DNA from: Dokdonia pacifica | GTDB lineage: Bacteria; Bacteroidota; Bacteroidia; Flavobacteriales; Flavobacteriaceae | Length of the DNA stretch: 64,000 nucleotides | Assembly: GCF_900188275.1 (NCBI RefSeq) | Contig: NZ_FZNY01000006.1 | Location: 347,661 to 411,660, forward strand | Reading direction: 5' to 3' | Shown: one piece after another, positions 52,590-61,487 of the stretch | Position numbering within the stretch: position 1 is the first letter of the stretch | Layout: each line of letters opens with the position of its first letter | Translations under genes and position numbers: made by a program | Notes under the pieces: generated by a model | The model's input: the letters and a program-made list of their open reading frames with translations, nothing else | The model's database searches: none | What the model was told of the DNA's origin: nothing

Positions 52590-52865
52590 TTACACAATTT
52601 CTGCGCTTAATCCAGCTTGTAAAAGTTTAGAACATCTAGGCTTAAGATCATCATAATCTCCGGTTTTTACAGTGCATTTCCCTTTGTAATGAACAATTAA
52701 AGAGCACTGATGGGCCTGTTCTTCTGTGTGATCACATGCACCTATAAGACAGTTAATCACATGATCAAATGTATTTACTTCATCATTATAAAGAATGATT
52801 TCGTGTTGTTTCTGCTCTTCAGTGAGGACGTCTAGGTCTTCTTGATATTTTTCTTTTGTACTCAT
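52590..52865 (-). CDS. clpS: ATP-dependent Clp protease adaptor ClpS
   Basis: The 91-residue protein has the ClpS core: EIILYNDEVNTFDHVINCL (the N-D-x-x-x-F/T motif that binds N-degron residues), then EEQAHQCSLIVHYKGKCTV. The N-terminal 20 residues form the flexible ClpA/C-binding extension. ClpS delivers N-end-rule substrates to the Clp protease. It follows prmA on the same strand. Confidence 0.92.
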   Translation of the reverse strand: MSTKEKYQEDLDVLTEEQKQHEIILYNDEVNTFDHVINCLIGACDHTEEQAHQCSLIVHYKGKCTVKTGDYDDLKPRCSKLLQAGLSAEIV

Positions 52866-52943
52866 AAGAGTAAAATTTTTGACTAGAAATTTACAAAATA
52901 AATAGCTTACTAATTAAATTAGTAATGTTTTATAACATAAAAT

Positions 52944-53810
52944 TTAGGATTGCCTTTTTTCAAATTTACAAGCGACCCAATTATTACGTTCGTAGTTACC
53001 AACGAAGTAAAGCCCATTTTCATTACATTTTTCTGTAATTAAGGCAATGTCTTCTGTATAAAAACCACTTAATAATAAAATGCCATCTGTTGGAAGTGTC
53101 ATTGCATAAGCAGGAATATCTTGTAGTAAAATATTTCTGTTAATATTAGCAATAACTAGATCGTATGTTTTGTCTTTAAGTAACGAGACGTCGCCTTCAT
53201 AAACTGTTATATGCTCGCAGTGATTTCTTTCAGCATTTTCTATAGAATTAAGGTAGCACCAATTATCTATATCAATAGCGTCAATAGGGTGTGCTCCTTT
53301 CATTTCTGCAAGAATAGCAAGAACCCCAGTTCCGCATCCCATATCTAATGTCTTTTTATTCGTTACATCTAGTTTTAATAGGTGTTTTATCATCATATGT
53401 GTAGTCTCATGATGACCAGTGCCAAAAGACATTTTTGGCTCAATGACAATATCAAATTCGACATCTGTTTTTTTATGAAATGGTGCTCGCACAGCACAAC
53501 GTCCATCTACTTCAATTGGATCAAAGTTTTTTTCCCATTCTTCATTCCAATTTACTTGTTCAATTTCTTGTGCAGTATATGTGATGGTAAACTCATCAGA
53601 TTTTAAAATTTGGATATCAGTGAGTAAGCTTTCAAAATCTAAAAGAGTTTTATTAGGAAAGGCTTCTTCTTTTTGAATATATGCGATAACCCCAGTTTCT
53701 GTTTCTGTAAAACTTTCAAAACCAGCATATCCTAATTCTGCTATTAAAATTTCTGTTGCTGGTACAGGAGGGCTTACGGTAAAGGTATATCCTAAATATA
53801 TGGGTGTCAT
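52944..53810 (-). CDS. prmA: Ribosomal protein L11 methyltransferase
   Basis: The product is 288 residues. The N-terminal substrate domain has YLGYTFTVSPPVPATEIL and YAGFESFTETE. The catalytic domain has NWNEEWEKNFDPIEV, MSFGTGHHETTHMMIKHLL, the SAM motif LDMGCGTGVLAILAEMKGA and LVIANINRNILLQDIPAY (the N-x-N active-site block). It trimethylates L11. Its ATG overlaps the stop of the subtilase gene by 4 bp, so the two are translationally coupled despite unrelated roles. Confidence 0.93.
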   Translation of the reverse strand: MTPIYLGYTFTVSPPVPATEILIAELGYAGFESFTETETGVIAYIQKEEAFPNKTLLDFESLLTDIQILKSDEFTITYTAQEIEQVNWNEEWEKNFDPIEVDGRCAVRAPFHKKTDVEFDIVIEPKMSFGTGHHETTHMMIKHLLKLDVTNKKTLDMGCGTGVLAILAEMKGAHPIDAIDIDNWCYLNSIENAERNHCEHITVYEGDVSLLKDKTYDLVIANINRNILLQDIPAYAMTLPTDGILLLSGFYTEDIALITEKCNENGLYFVGNYERNNWVACKFEKRQS

Positions 53811-55420
53811 TCTTTAATCTCTTTGCAGTTATACGACGTATTTGGATCAATTTTTAATACTATTTCTCCATTTTCGCCAGGCAAAAGTACTGTTTCATTT
53901 TCAATTAAAATTTCATTTTTTGCAGTAAAATTTACAGAAACGCTGTCTGTAAATTTTTGATTTTTGATTTTAACTTTATAAGGAGCTTCTAATGTAAACT
54001 TCCAACGGCTAAAATTTTGATTTTCTATAACTGTATAGAGCTCCGGTTGTAACATATTATAACTCATTTTTACAGCTCGTCCTGTATGCAAGCTACCTGC
54101 TCCGTACATCCCTTTAAATGCAGCATTTGCTTTTATGTAATCTATATTTGTAGCCGATAGTTTTATAATACTATTTACTTCATCTACTGATAGGCAGGGG
54201 TTAATAGAAAACATAAGTCCTATAGTGCCTGTAACCAAAGGAGCCGCAGGAGATGTTTTTTCTACCTCATTATATAAAATATCTCCATCTTCTAGATATT
54301 TACTATATCTAAATATAAAAGTGCCGGGCGCCAAAATATCTACATAAGTATCTAGATTGTTTGTAGATGCTTTATAAATAAATTGTTCTCCATCTATATC
54401 GTTTCCCTTAAAACCTACAGCGCGTCCTACATAATTTTTAAGTCCAATGGCATATGGATTTCCTTTTCCATTTGTATGTAGTGTTTCTCTAGGGTCATCA
54501 AATCGATGTTGGACACTCCCTACAGAAATAACATGCTCATAGGCTCCAGGATATCTAGGAACCTTTCCTTTTGTTTTATTGAATGATGGATTGTGTGGTA
54601 CAGAAACAATAACAGTTCCATTGTCTCTCATTTCATTAATGGCTTCTTGTGCTGTTTCGTAATAACGAGTGCTGCCCCAGCTACAATTAATAACTTTTGC
54701 TCCTGCTCGAGATAATTCTAATAATTGATTTAAAAATTTAAAATCACCATAGGTAGTAGTATAAATAGTACAATTAGAGCAAATACCCACAATGCCATAG
54801 CCATTATCACCACTAGCGGCAGCTGTTGCAGCTACACTCATACCATGACCTTTGGAATAAGAACTTTTTTTAAATACGGTGACTCTATCTTTAAAGTCTG
54901 GATTCTCCGGATCTACATAACCATCAGAAATACCCATTATTACATCTTTACTTCCAGTAGTATAATACCAAGCCTCGGGAACCCCTAAAAAATCATAATA
55001 ATCAAGATTTACTTGTAGGCCTTGATTACTACCTACAGTACTTGTTACTCCATAATCATTAGGTTCATATATTTTAAGTGTTTCTGGAAGTAGGCTTTCG
55101 CCAAATTCAAAAATGTCAGGGACTTCTTCTAATAGTTCTTTTTGGAAATTAGGATGGGATGCAATAACAAAATATGTGCGTTTTAGTTTATCGCGATCAG
55201 CATACTTAAACCCTTTTCTAAAAACTTTTACCTGATATTTATGAAAGAGCACTTTTAATTTCTGATGATCTCCTGTATACGAAACAACAGAATCTTTTGT
55301 GATTACTGGAATCTCAATATTTTGATCTAAAGAACGAATGTAAAAACGATCTTCCTGAGCATAAATGGAAGGTATACTTAGTATTCCAAAAACGATATAT
55401 ATAGCTATTGTTTTTAACAT
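53807..55420 (-). CDS. S8 family serine peptidase (subtilase), secreted
   Basis: The 537-residue protein has a signal peptide (MLKTIAIYIVFGILSIPSIY-AQ). The catalytic triad is Asp166 (IMGISDGYVD), His192 (SKGHGMSVAATAAASG) and Ser390 (EKTSPAAPLVTG); Asn277 (VPHNPSF) sits at the oxyanion position. The Ser motif reads KTSPAAP in place of the usual GTSMAAP. After the peptidase (to about 430) comes a beta-sandwich-like tail (KVKIKNQKFTDSVSVNFTAK) with no T9SS signal. A paired CSNC at 214-217 could form a disulfide. It follows a coiled-coil surface protein gene by 1 bp, which may encode a partner. Confidence 0.87.
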   Translation of the reverse strand: MLKTIAIYIVFGILSIPSIYAQEDRFYIRSLDQNIEIPVITKDSVVSYTGDHQKLKVLFHKYQVKVFRKGFKYADRDKLKRTYFVIASHPNFQKELLEEVPDIFEFGESLLPETLKIYEPNDYGVTSTVGSNQGLQVNLDYYDFLGVPEAWYYTTGSKDVIMGISDGYVDPENPDFKDRVTVFKKSSYSKGHGMSVAATAAASGDNGYGIVGICSNCTIYTTTYGDFKFLNQLLELSRAGAKVINCSWGSTRYYETAQEAINEMRDNGTVIVSVPHNPSFNKTKGKVPRYPGAYEHVISVGSVQHRFDDPRETLHTNGKGNPYAIGLKNYVGRAVGFKGNDIDGEQFIYKASTNNLDTYVDILAPGTFIFRYSKYLEDGDILYNEVEKTSPAAPLVTGTIGLMFSINPCLSVDEVNSIIKLSATNIDYIKANAAFKGMYGAGSLHTGRAVKMSYNMLQPELYTVIENQNFSRWKFTLEAPYKVKIKNQKFTDSVSVNFTAKNEILIENETVLLPGENGEIVLKIDPNTSYNCKEIKE

Positions 55421-55421
55421 A

Positions 55422-55937
55422 CTAGCTTTTTATAGATTCTTGTATGTGTTTGATTTGTTGTTGAAGTTCATCATACTGTTTTTGTAGTTTTTGAACTTGA
55501 TGCTCTTTTTCTATGAGATATAATGTGAGTTCTTCTATCTTTTTAAGAAGTAGGACGTTCATCTGACCTAATTCAATACCATTTTCTTGTACTTCTTCCG
55601 TTGTAGGAACTTCAGGTAAGTGACCATGGGTATTGATGTATTTTTCTATTTCGCGTAAGCGTACTAAATCATAACCATCTTCAAATACATAATCTGCCCA
55701 TTCTTTAAGATCTAACTTTGCAGATTTAGCATGAATTTGTCCATTTACTTCAAGCTTGTCTGTTGGATTTTTTTTACCAATCCCTACACGTCCATCTTTA
55801 GTAATATAAACAGCATTTTGCTCTTCTTTATTTTTAAGGAGCGTAACAGAACCATCAGTATTTGTGATTGTTTGTTGTGCTTGACAAGAGAAGCAAATAC
55901 CAGCCAATAAAAAAAGGAGTAAAAAAGAAACTTTCAT
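55422..55937 (-). CDS. Secreted coiled-coil protein with tail-fibre-type repeat
   Basis: The 171-residue protein has a signal peptide (KVSFLLLFLLAGICFSCQAQ; a lipoprotein cleavage at the Cys of CFSC is possible). Next comes the GRVGIGKKNPTDKLEVNGQI motif common in Bacteroidota tail-fibre-like surface proteins, then LREIEKYINTHGHLPEVPT and NGIELGQMNVLLLKKIEELT. It ends in a coiled coil of about 45 residues. The last part matches the tail of S74-type chaperone-bearing proteins, but the peptidase itself is absent. The gene is co-oriented with tpiA upstream and the subtilase downstream. Confidence 0.78.
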   Translation of the reverse strand: MKVSFLLLFLLAGICFSCQAQQTITNTDGSVTLLKNKEEQNAVYITKDGRVGIGKKNPTDKLEVNGQIHAKSAKLDLKEWADYVFEDGYDLVRLREIEKYINTHGHLPEVPTTEEVQENGIELGQMNVLLLKKIEELTLYLIEKEHQVQKLQKQYDELQQQIKHIQESIKS

Positions 55938-56006
55938 AGTATATAGTTATAGACCTAAGGTATAAAAATACTATGAAAGTTGTCTTAAAATATAATAAGC
56001 GCTTTA

Positions 56007-56759
56007 TTAAAAAGCATTTACGATTTCAAAAAAGTCGTCTGCTTTAAGGGAAGCCCCACCTATAAGACCACCGTCTACATCTGGCTTTGAAAAGATTTCT
56101 TTTGCATTTCCTGGTTTTACAGATCCGCCGTATAAAATAGATACTTGATCTGCTGTATTTGCATCATATGAAGTACCTACAGTACTTCTAATAAAAGCAT
56201 GCATTTCTTGAGCTTGATCTGGTGATGCCGTTTCTCCTGTTCCTATTGCCCATACTGGTTCGTATGCAAGAACAATATGTGACCATTGAGAAGCAGTAAG
56301 ATGAAAAAGCGCATTTTTAAGTTGGCTTTCTACCACATCAAAATGTTTTCCATTTTTACGATCTTCCAGCTCTTCTCCAAAGCAAAAAATAACAGTAAAT
56401 CCTTGTGCAATGGCAGTATTTACTTTTTGGGCAAGTAATGCATCATCTTCATGAAAATAAGCACGACGCTCACTGTGTCCTAAGATTACAGTGTTTATTC
56501 CAATACTATCAATCATACTAGCCGATATCTCGCCCGTATATGCGCCACTTTCTGCTTGATGCATGTTTTGAGCAGCTACTTGAATATCACTACCATTTAA
56601 TGCAGTCACAGCAGCATGTAAATTAATAGAAGTAGGGGCAACAATTACTTGCGCATCTCCTGTGTTTTTCTTCTCCTTAAGCGCAGTTAATAATGCTTGC
56701 GTTTCAGAAAGATTTTTATTCATTTTCCAGTTTCCAGCGACAATATGTTTTCTAGACAT
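56007..56759 (-). CDS. tpiA: Triosephosphate isomerase
   Basis: The 250-residue enzyme is full length, with GNWKMNKNLSETQ (active-site Asn/Lys), ILGHSERRAYFHE (His), AYEPVWAIGTGETASPDQA (catalytic Glu and loop 6) and LYGGSVKPGN followed by VDGGLIGGASLK. It interconverts glyceraldehyde-3-phosphate and dihydroxyacetone phosphate. A TATTTTTG box on the minus strand (56792-56785) lies about 26 bp upstream, without a clear -33. The 56760-56958 gap shows only a weak inverted repeat (56882-56904). Confidence 0.95.
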   Translation of the reverse strand: MSRKHIVAGNWKMNKNLSETQALLTALKEKKNTGDAQVIVAPTSINLHAAVTALNGSDIQVAAQNMHQAESGAYTGEISASMIDSIGINTVILGHSERRAYFHEDDALLAQKVNTAIAQGFTVIFCFGEELEDRKNGKHFDVVESQLKNALFHLTASQWSHIVLAYEPVWAIGTGETASPDQAQEMHAFIRSTVGTSYDANTADQVSILYGGSVKPGNAKEIFSKPDVDGGLIGGASLKADDFFEIVNAF

Positions 56760-56958
56760 GTATGGTGTGTTTTTTATTGAATCACAAAAATATCAATAAG
56801 ATTCATAATCTTCTTATAAAATAGTAGAAGAAAACTATTATTATGAAAGTCTTAATAGGGGAGCTATCCTATTATAGATACCTGAAAAAAAAGAATCTTT
56901 TCAGTATTTCATTGCATAAAATGTAAAGAAACAAGAAGAATCTATTTGTGGTAAATAA

Positions 56959-58035
56959 TTATGATAAACGTATTTTAGGATCTAACCATCCATAAATAAG
57001 GTCTACAAAAATATTAATCACTACAAATAAGGTTGCGATTACAATAACGGCTCCCATGATAATAGGTAGATCTAGCGTGTTAAGCGCATCTACAATTTCT
57101 TTTCCTAAACCATTCCAACCAAAAATGTACTCTACAAATACCGCCCCAGCAAGCATAGATGCAAACCATCCAGAAACAGCTGTAACTACGGGATTAAGTG
57201 CATTTTTTAAGGCATGTTTGCGTATGATTTGAAAAGGGCTCAGTCCTTTTGCTTTTGCAGTGCGAATGTATTCTTGATTATAAACCTCTAATAAAGAATT
57301 ACGCATTAACTGTATCACTACGGCAAGAGGTCGTATTCCCAATACAAAAGCAGGAAGTATTAAATTTTTCCATTGGATAGTGACGTGTTCTCCAAAATCA
57401 TCCATCGCATATAAACTCCCCGTCATGTTTAAATTGGTATACTTATGGAGAACAAAACCAAAGAGCCACGCAAAAAGTATAGCACTAAAAAAGCTTGGAA
57501 CGCTCATCCCTAAAGTGCTTATAATTTGGATAGTTCGATCTACCCATGTGTCTCTCATTTGAGCAGAGATAATACCTAATAAGATCCCAATGATGATGGC
57601 AATACTAATAGCACTTATGGCTAAGATAAACGTATTAGGTAAAGTTTCTCCTATTACTTCTGTCACTCGTTTACCAGTTTTTTGAAAACTTTCTCTTAAA
57701 TAAGGAGACTTTAATACAACAGTTGTTTTTGCTATTGTAAATAAAGAAATAGCATTGTACTTCCCACTACTTAAACTGGTGTATTTGTCTGGTTCACTTG
57801 CGTGAAAAGATATAGGAGCTAAATCATTAAGGTAATATAGATATTGTTTGTAAAGTGGTTGGTCAAATCCATACTTTGCACGTACAATGGCTAGTTGTTC
57901 TGGATCTTCATTTTGATCAAGCATCATACTTGCAGGATCACCAGGTAATACATTAAATAAAAGAAATATGACAGTAACCACTCCTATAAGTGTACCAGTT
58001 GCATACCCTAATTTCTTTAAAATATATGAGATCAT
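56959..58035 (-). CDS. ABC transporter permease, DppB/OppB-like
   Basis: The 358-residue protein has six TM segments and an N-terminal YILKKLGYATGTLIGVVTVI with NVLPGDPASMML and YGFDQPLYKQYLYYL, all typical of peptide/nickel permease B. The EAA-like loop is SLLEVYNQEYIRTAKAKGLS, with FQIIRKHALKNALNPVVTAV. Residues about 75-120 form an extra periplasmic stretch compared with E. coli DppB. No DppC, ATPase or binding protein is nearby. It overlaps the gene upstream by 4 bp. Confidence 0.88.
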   Translation of the reverse strand: MISYILKKLGYATGTLIGVVTVIFLLFNVLPGDPASMMLDQNEDPEQLAIVRAKYGFDQPLYKQYLYYLNDLAPISFHASEPDKYTSLSSGKYNAISLFTIAKTTVVLKSPYLRESFQKTGKRVTEVIGETLPNTFILAISAISIAIIIGILLGIISAQMRDTWVDRTIQIISTLGMSVPSFFSAILFAWLFGFVLHKYTNLNMTGSLYAMDDFGEHVTIQWKNLILPAFVLGIRPLAVVIQLMRNSLLEVYNQEYIRTAKAKGLSPFQIIRKHALKNALNPVVTAVSGWFASMLAGAVFVEYIFGWNGLGKEIVDALNTLDLPIIMGAVIVIATLFVVINIFVDLIYGWLDPKIRLS

Positions 58036-59771
58036 TCGTGTTCTTTGATAGAGGCAAGTCTTCTTATTTCTGCTTCTTCTAGTGTGATAGGAGTATATTC
58101 AAAATCTTCTCCAAAAAGATCTTTTGCATAGGATTCTATAGTACTGCTAAAACCTGCTTCTTCTCTGCGTTTATTTACTTCTTCAGGATTTTCTATAGGC
58201 CATATAAAAGGAGTGCCATTATTATAAGTCATTCCTTGGGTACCATATATTTGGTGTTTCCCTTCATTCATTAAATATCTATCTTCCATCATAGCAACCA
58301 ATCTAAATGGAAGTTCGCCGGCTTTCCCTGCTTTTTTCATAAGATCGAGATACTTTGGAATTTTATTAGAATGTTGAATAACAGACCAAGCTGCAGTATT
58401 GGTAGGAGTACCCACTAAAGATTTACCAGGATATACCCCATTCTTTAATATGGATTCTATTTTTCTAAGGTTACTAGTATCTAATGCTATCTGACGTTTC
58501 CATATATCCCCTGAATATTCTGCAGGATCAAGCCCCATAGATTCTCCTAATGCTTTGCGCTCTGGACCTTCAGGCACTTGCATTAGTTTACGATATTTTT
58601 GATCTAGTACAGCAATACTATCTAATTGAAACTTTAGATTAAAATTTAGATGAGGTTTAGCGGTAGGTAATGAATTTAGAATCAAATCTGAAGCATCATT
58701 ATAGTGTAATTTCTGAAGGATAGTACCTTTATCCATACTCACAATACCTGGACTTGCACGTACAATAGTTTTTAAGGTAGTCTCGTCTGTGTAATAAAAA
58801 TCAAACGGAAGTTTATAATCCCTAACAAAGGGTTCATGCACACTCGGACTTGATGAAGTCAAACCAATAACGGTATATCCTTTTCGGATCGCCTCTTCTG
58901 TGACTTTCTTAATGTTATAATATCCTTCTCGCTCAGTTTTATCAATATTATAAGCTACAATCACAATAACATTTTCTTTTTCAAGAAAAGTTGTTGTAAA
59001 ATTTTCATCCCCTTTTTCTATCGTAAAATCATGTACAGGAGGAATATAGCCTTCTTGTACTTGTTCTGTTTCATACCCTATAAATTCACCTTCTACTTGA
59101 GGATATCCACCAGAAGTAGTTACTATTTTCTCTTTTCCATTGACATTAAACTTCCAGTGATAATCAAAAATAGCTTCTGGAGCACCTTCTGGAATTTCCA
59201 TGTTTTTGGCAATATTAGAACCTTCTTTGTAAGCTCTAAAATCTAACCAAGGCAAATGCATTAATACATAATATCCAAAACACATACAAGCAGCAAATGA
59301 TAAGAATATAATGCTGTTTTGTACAATCTTATTTTTAAATATAGGTCGTATATGTTTTTGGAAAAATAGTAAGAATAGAATGCATACTAGCAGTACTAGG
59401 TCCTTTATAAAAGATTCCCATGGCACTAGTGGGATAGCATCTCCAAAACATCCGCAGTCAGTTACTTTATTAAAATAAGCTGAGTAAAAAGTAAGAAATG
59501 TAAAGAATACAATCATAGCTAGTAATAACCATAATGTGAGTTTTTTACGATAGCCTATCAGTAATGCAATACCTAACAATACTTCTGAAATAACTAGGCC
59601 TATTGAGATGAGTAATGCATACGGTGATAAGAATTCTAAATTCAATACCTCAGGAGCAAAATATTCTTGAAGTTTATATGAAAACCCTAATGGATCATTT
59701 AGTTTTATGAATCCGCTAAAAATAAAAAGGGCACCAACAAAAAAACGTGCCATGTGTACAGGTATGTGCAT
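58032..59771 (-). CDS. DoxX-type membrane protein fused to thioredoxin-like and DUF6624-like domains (BT_3928 family)
   Basis: The product is 579 residues. Residues 1-150 hold four TM helices of the DoxX/MauE type (RFFVGALFIFSGFIKLNDPL, SEVLLGIALLIGYRKKLTLW) with the conserved CGCFGD pair in NKVTDCGCFGDAIPL. A fifth TM follows near 155-172. Residues about 235-355 look like a thioredoxin fold (VHDFTIEKGDENFTTTFLEK, VIVIVAYNIDKTEREGYYNI, RASPGIVSMDKGTI) without a CxxC. Residues about 370-560 match DUF6624 in pattern (IWKRQIALDTSNLRKIESIL, AWSVIQHSNKIPKYLDLM, HQIYGTQGMTYNNG). The BT_3928 proteins I recall are shorter, ending after the thioredoxin-like part. Confidence 0.78.
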   Translation of the reverse strand: MHIPVHMARFFVGALFIFSGFIKLNDPLGFSYKLQEYFAPEVLNLEFLSPYALLISIGLVISEVLLGIALLIGYRKKLTLWLLLAMIVFFTFLTFYSAYFNKVTDCGCFGDAIPLVPWESFIKDLVLLVCILFLLFFQKHIRPIFKNKIVQNSIIFLSFAACMCFGYYVLMHLPWLDFRAYKEGSNIAKNMEIPEGAPEAIFDYHWKFNVNGKEKIVTTSGGYPQVEGEFIGYETEQVQEGYIPPVHDFTIEKGDENFTTTFLEKENVIVIVAYNIDKTEREGYYNIKKVTEEAIRKGYTVIGLTSSSPSVHEPFVRDYKLPFDFYYTDETTLKTIVRASPGIVSMDKGTILQKLHYNDASDLILNSLPTAKPHLNFNLKFQLDSIAVLDQKYRKLMQVPEGPERKALGESMGLDPAEYSGDIWKRQIALDTSNLRKIESILKNGVYPGKSLVGTPTNTAAWSVIQHSNKIPKYLDLMKKAGKAGELPFRLVAMMEDRYLMNEGKHQIYGTQGMTYNNGTPFIWPIENPEEVNKRREEAGFSSTIESYAKDLFGEDFEYTPITLEEAEIRRLASIKEHE

Positions 59772-59790
59772 TTTTTAGTATGTTTTTATA

Positions 59791-59807
59791 CGCTTTCGCG
59801 AAAGCGG
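59791..59807. repeat. Iterated palindrome, copy 10 (perfect core, intergenic)
   Basis: CGCTTTCGCGAAAGCGG; palindrome 59791-59806. It lies between the DUF1599 gene and the BT_3928-like gene, both minus strand, 19 bp before the latter's ATG. It would form a hairpin in the leader if transcribed; there is no U-run. Confidence 0.95.
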
Positions 59808-59837
59808 ACTATTCATGTATTACTAGATATTTGTAGC

Positions 59838-60374
59838 TTATTCTTCCAAATGGATTAATGCAAACACCGCATAATTAATCATATCCTGATAATTTGCGTC
59901 AATTCCTTCTGAAACCAGTGTTTTTCCTTGATTGTCTTCTATTTGTTTAACGCGTAATAACTTTTGAAGAATAAGATCTGTAAGTGAACTTACTCTCATA
60001 TCTCTCCAAGCTTCTCCATAATCATGATTTTTATCTTCCATGAGTGCCTTAGTAATAGCTACTTTTTTGTCATATGCATTTGTAGCTTCTTCTAAGTTAA
60101 GGTCAGGTTGTTCTACAACACCTAAATCTAATTGTATGAGTGCCATCACAGAATAATTGATAATACCAATAAATTCAGAAACTTGTCCTTCATCAACCTT
60201 TTGCACATCATTTTCTTGTAAACCACGAATGCGTTGTGCTTTAATAAAAATCTGATCTGTAAGTGATGGTAGTCGTAAAATACGCCATGCACTTCCATAG
60301 TCTTTCATTTTATTTATATAAAGGCTTCGACATTTTGTAATTGCGTTGTCGTACTGTGTTGAGGTATTACTCAT
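59838..60374 (-). CDS. DUF1599 domain protein with internal duplication
   Basis: The 178-residue protein is made of two similar halves. The first has KMKDYGSAWRILRLPSLTDQ then IFIKAQRIRG; the second has KNHDYGEAWRDMRVSSLTDL then ILQKLLRVKQIE. Each half ends in a hydrophobic helix with INYSVMALIQL or INYAVFALIHL. DUF1599 has been grouped with nucleotide-modification-associated domains (Nmad1), but its function in Bacteroidota housekeeping loci is unknown. It is divergent from folP, as is common in the group. Confidence 0.85.
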   Translation of the reverse strand: MSNTSTQYDNAITKCRSLYINKMKDYGSAWRILRLPSLTDQIFIKAQRIRGLQENDVQKVDEGQVSEFIGIINYSVMALIQLDLGVVEQPDLNLEEATNAYDKKVAITKALMEDKNHDYGEAWRDMRVSSLTDLILQKLLRVKQIEDNQGKTLVSEGIDANYQDMINYAVFALIHLEE

Positions 60375-60506
60375 AAATGGATATAGAATTTGCGTAAATT
60401 TCGCTTAAAATTCGTAATATAAAAAATGGGGTTGTAAGTTTGTTTGAAAGAAGTACTCACAACCGAGTTTTAAAATTTATAGTAAAAGTACGTATTGTAG
60501 TTGATT

Positions 60507-61328
60507 ATGTATATTAATTGTAAAGGAAACCTTATCGATTTATCTACTCCCAAAGTAATGGGCATTATAAATTTAACCCCAGATTCTTTTTATGACGGTG
60601 GTACATATAAAGATATGGATGCTGTAATTGCACAAGTAGGGAGTATGCTAGATGAAGGTGCTACTTTTATAGATATGGGCGCTTATAGTTCTAGACCTGG
60701 TGCTGCTAATATTAGTATAGAAGAGGAGGAGAAGCGTATAATTCCAGTTATAAGAGAGGTTTTAAAACATTACCCAGAGGCTTTAATTTCTGTAGATACC
60801 TTTAGATCGCATGTTGCTAGAGAAGCTATTTATACTGGGGCTTGTATGGTAAATGATATAAGCGCAGGAATGTTAGATAGTGATATGATGTCTGTAGTGG
60901 GAGAACTCCGAGTTCCTTATGTATTAATGCATATGCGAGGGACTCCGCAAACCATGAAGCAGTTAACAGATTATGAAGATATCTTGAAAGAGCTCACTAG
61001 TTATTTTAGTGAAAGATTGGCATGCGCAAGACGTCATAAAATAAATGATCTTATTATTGATCCAGGTTTTGGTTTTGCTAAAACCACTGAGCAAAATTTT
61101 AAGCTTTTAAAGGAGTTACGTTTTTTTCAATTTTTAGAAGTTCCCTTATTGGCAGGGCTGTCTCGCAAGTCTATGATTTATAAAACATTGGAAGGAAACC
61201 CGCAAACTTCTTTAAATGGCACTACAGCACTGAATATGATTGCTTTGCAAAATGGCGCTTCCATTCTTCGGGTTCACGATGTGAAAGAAGCCATAGAGTG
61301 TATACGGCTACATAATGCACTTGGTTAA
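60507..61328 (+). CDS. folP: Dihydropteroate synthase
   Basis: The 273-residue TIM-barrel enzyme has GIINLTPDSFYDGGTYKDMD, FIDMGAYSSRPGAANISIEE, ISVDTFRSHVAREAI, CMVNDISAGMLDSDM, VLMHMRGTPQTMK, LIIDPGFGFAKTTEQN and AGLSRKSMIYKTL, all of the pterin- and pABA-binding loops. It makes dihydropteroate for folate synthesis and is the sulfonamide target. ATG 60507 is preferred over TTG 60501. The usual downstream neighbour in Bacteroidota (diadenylate cyclase) is not here; 61329-61487 shows no clear feature. Confidence 0.93.
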   Translation: MYINCKGNLIDLSTPKVMGIINLTPDSFYDGGTYKDMDAVIAQVGSMLDEGATFIDMGAYSSRPGAANISIEEEEKRIIPVIREVLKHYPEALISVDTFRSHVAREAIYTGACMVNDISAGMLDSDMMSVVGELRVPYVLMHMRGTPQTMKQLTDYEDILKELTSYFSERLACARRHKINDLIIDPGFGFAKTTEQNFKLLKELRFFQFLEVPLLAGLSRKSMIYKTLEGNPQTSLNGTTALNMIALQNGASILRVHDVKEAIECIRLHNALG

Positions 61329-61487
61329 TGTACGAGATATTATATTTTAGATATAAATGTAATATAGATAACTTTTTTAATGAGACATACCAATTCTGTT
61401 TTTTAAACGTTTTCACATACAAATGGGCTGATATTTTAACAGAATTTTGACAAAAAATCCCTATTTTTCGCCCACACAAACCTATTT

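Noticed and set aside
56882..56904. CTGAAAA...TTTTCAG inverted repeat as a terminator after the permease gene
   Set aside because: The stem is only 7 bp, AT-rich and with a long loop; energy would be low, and placement 47 bp or more past the stop gives no support.
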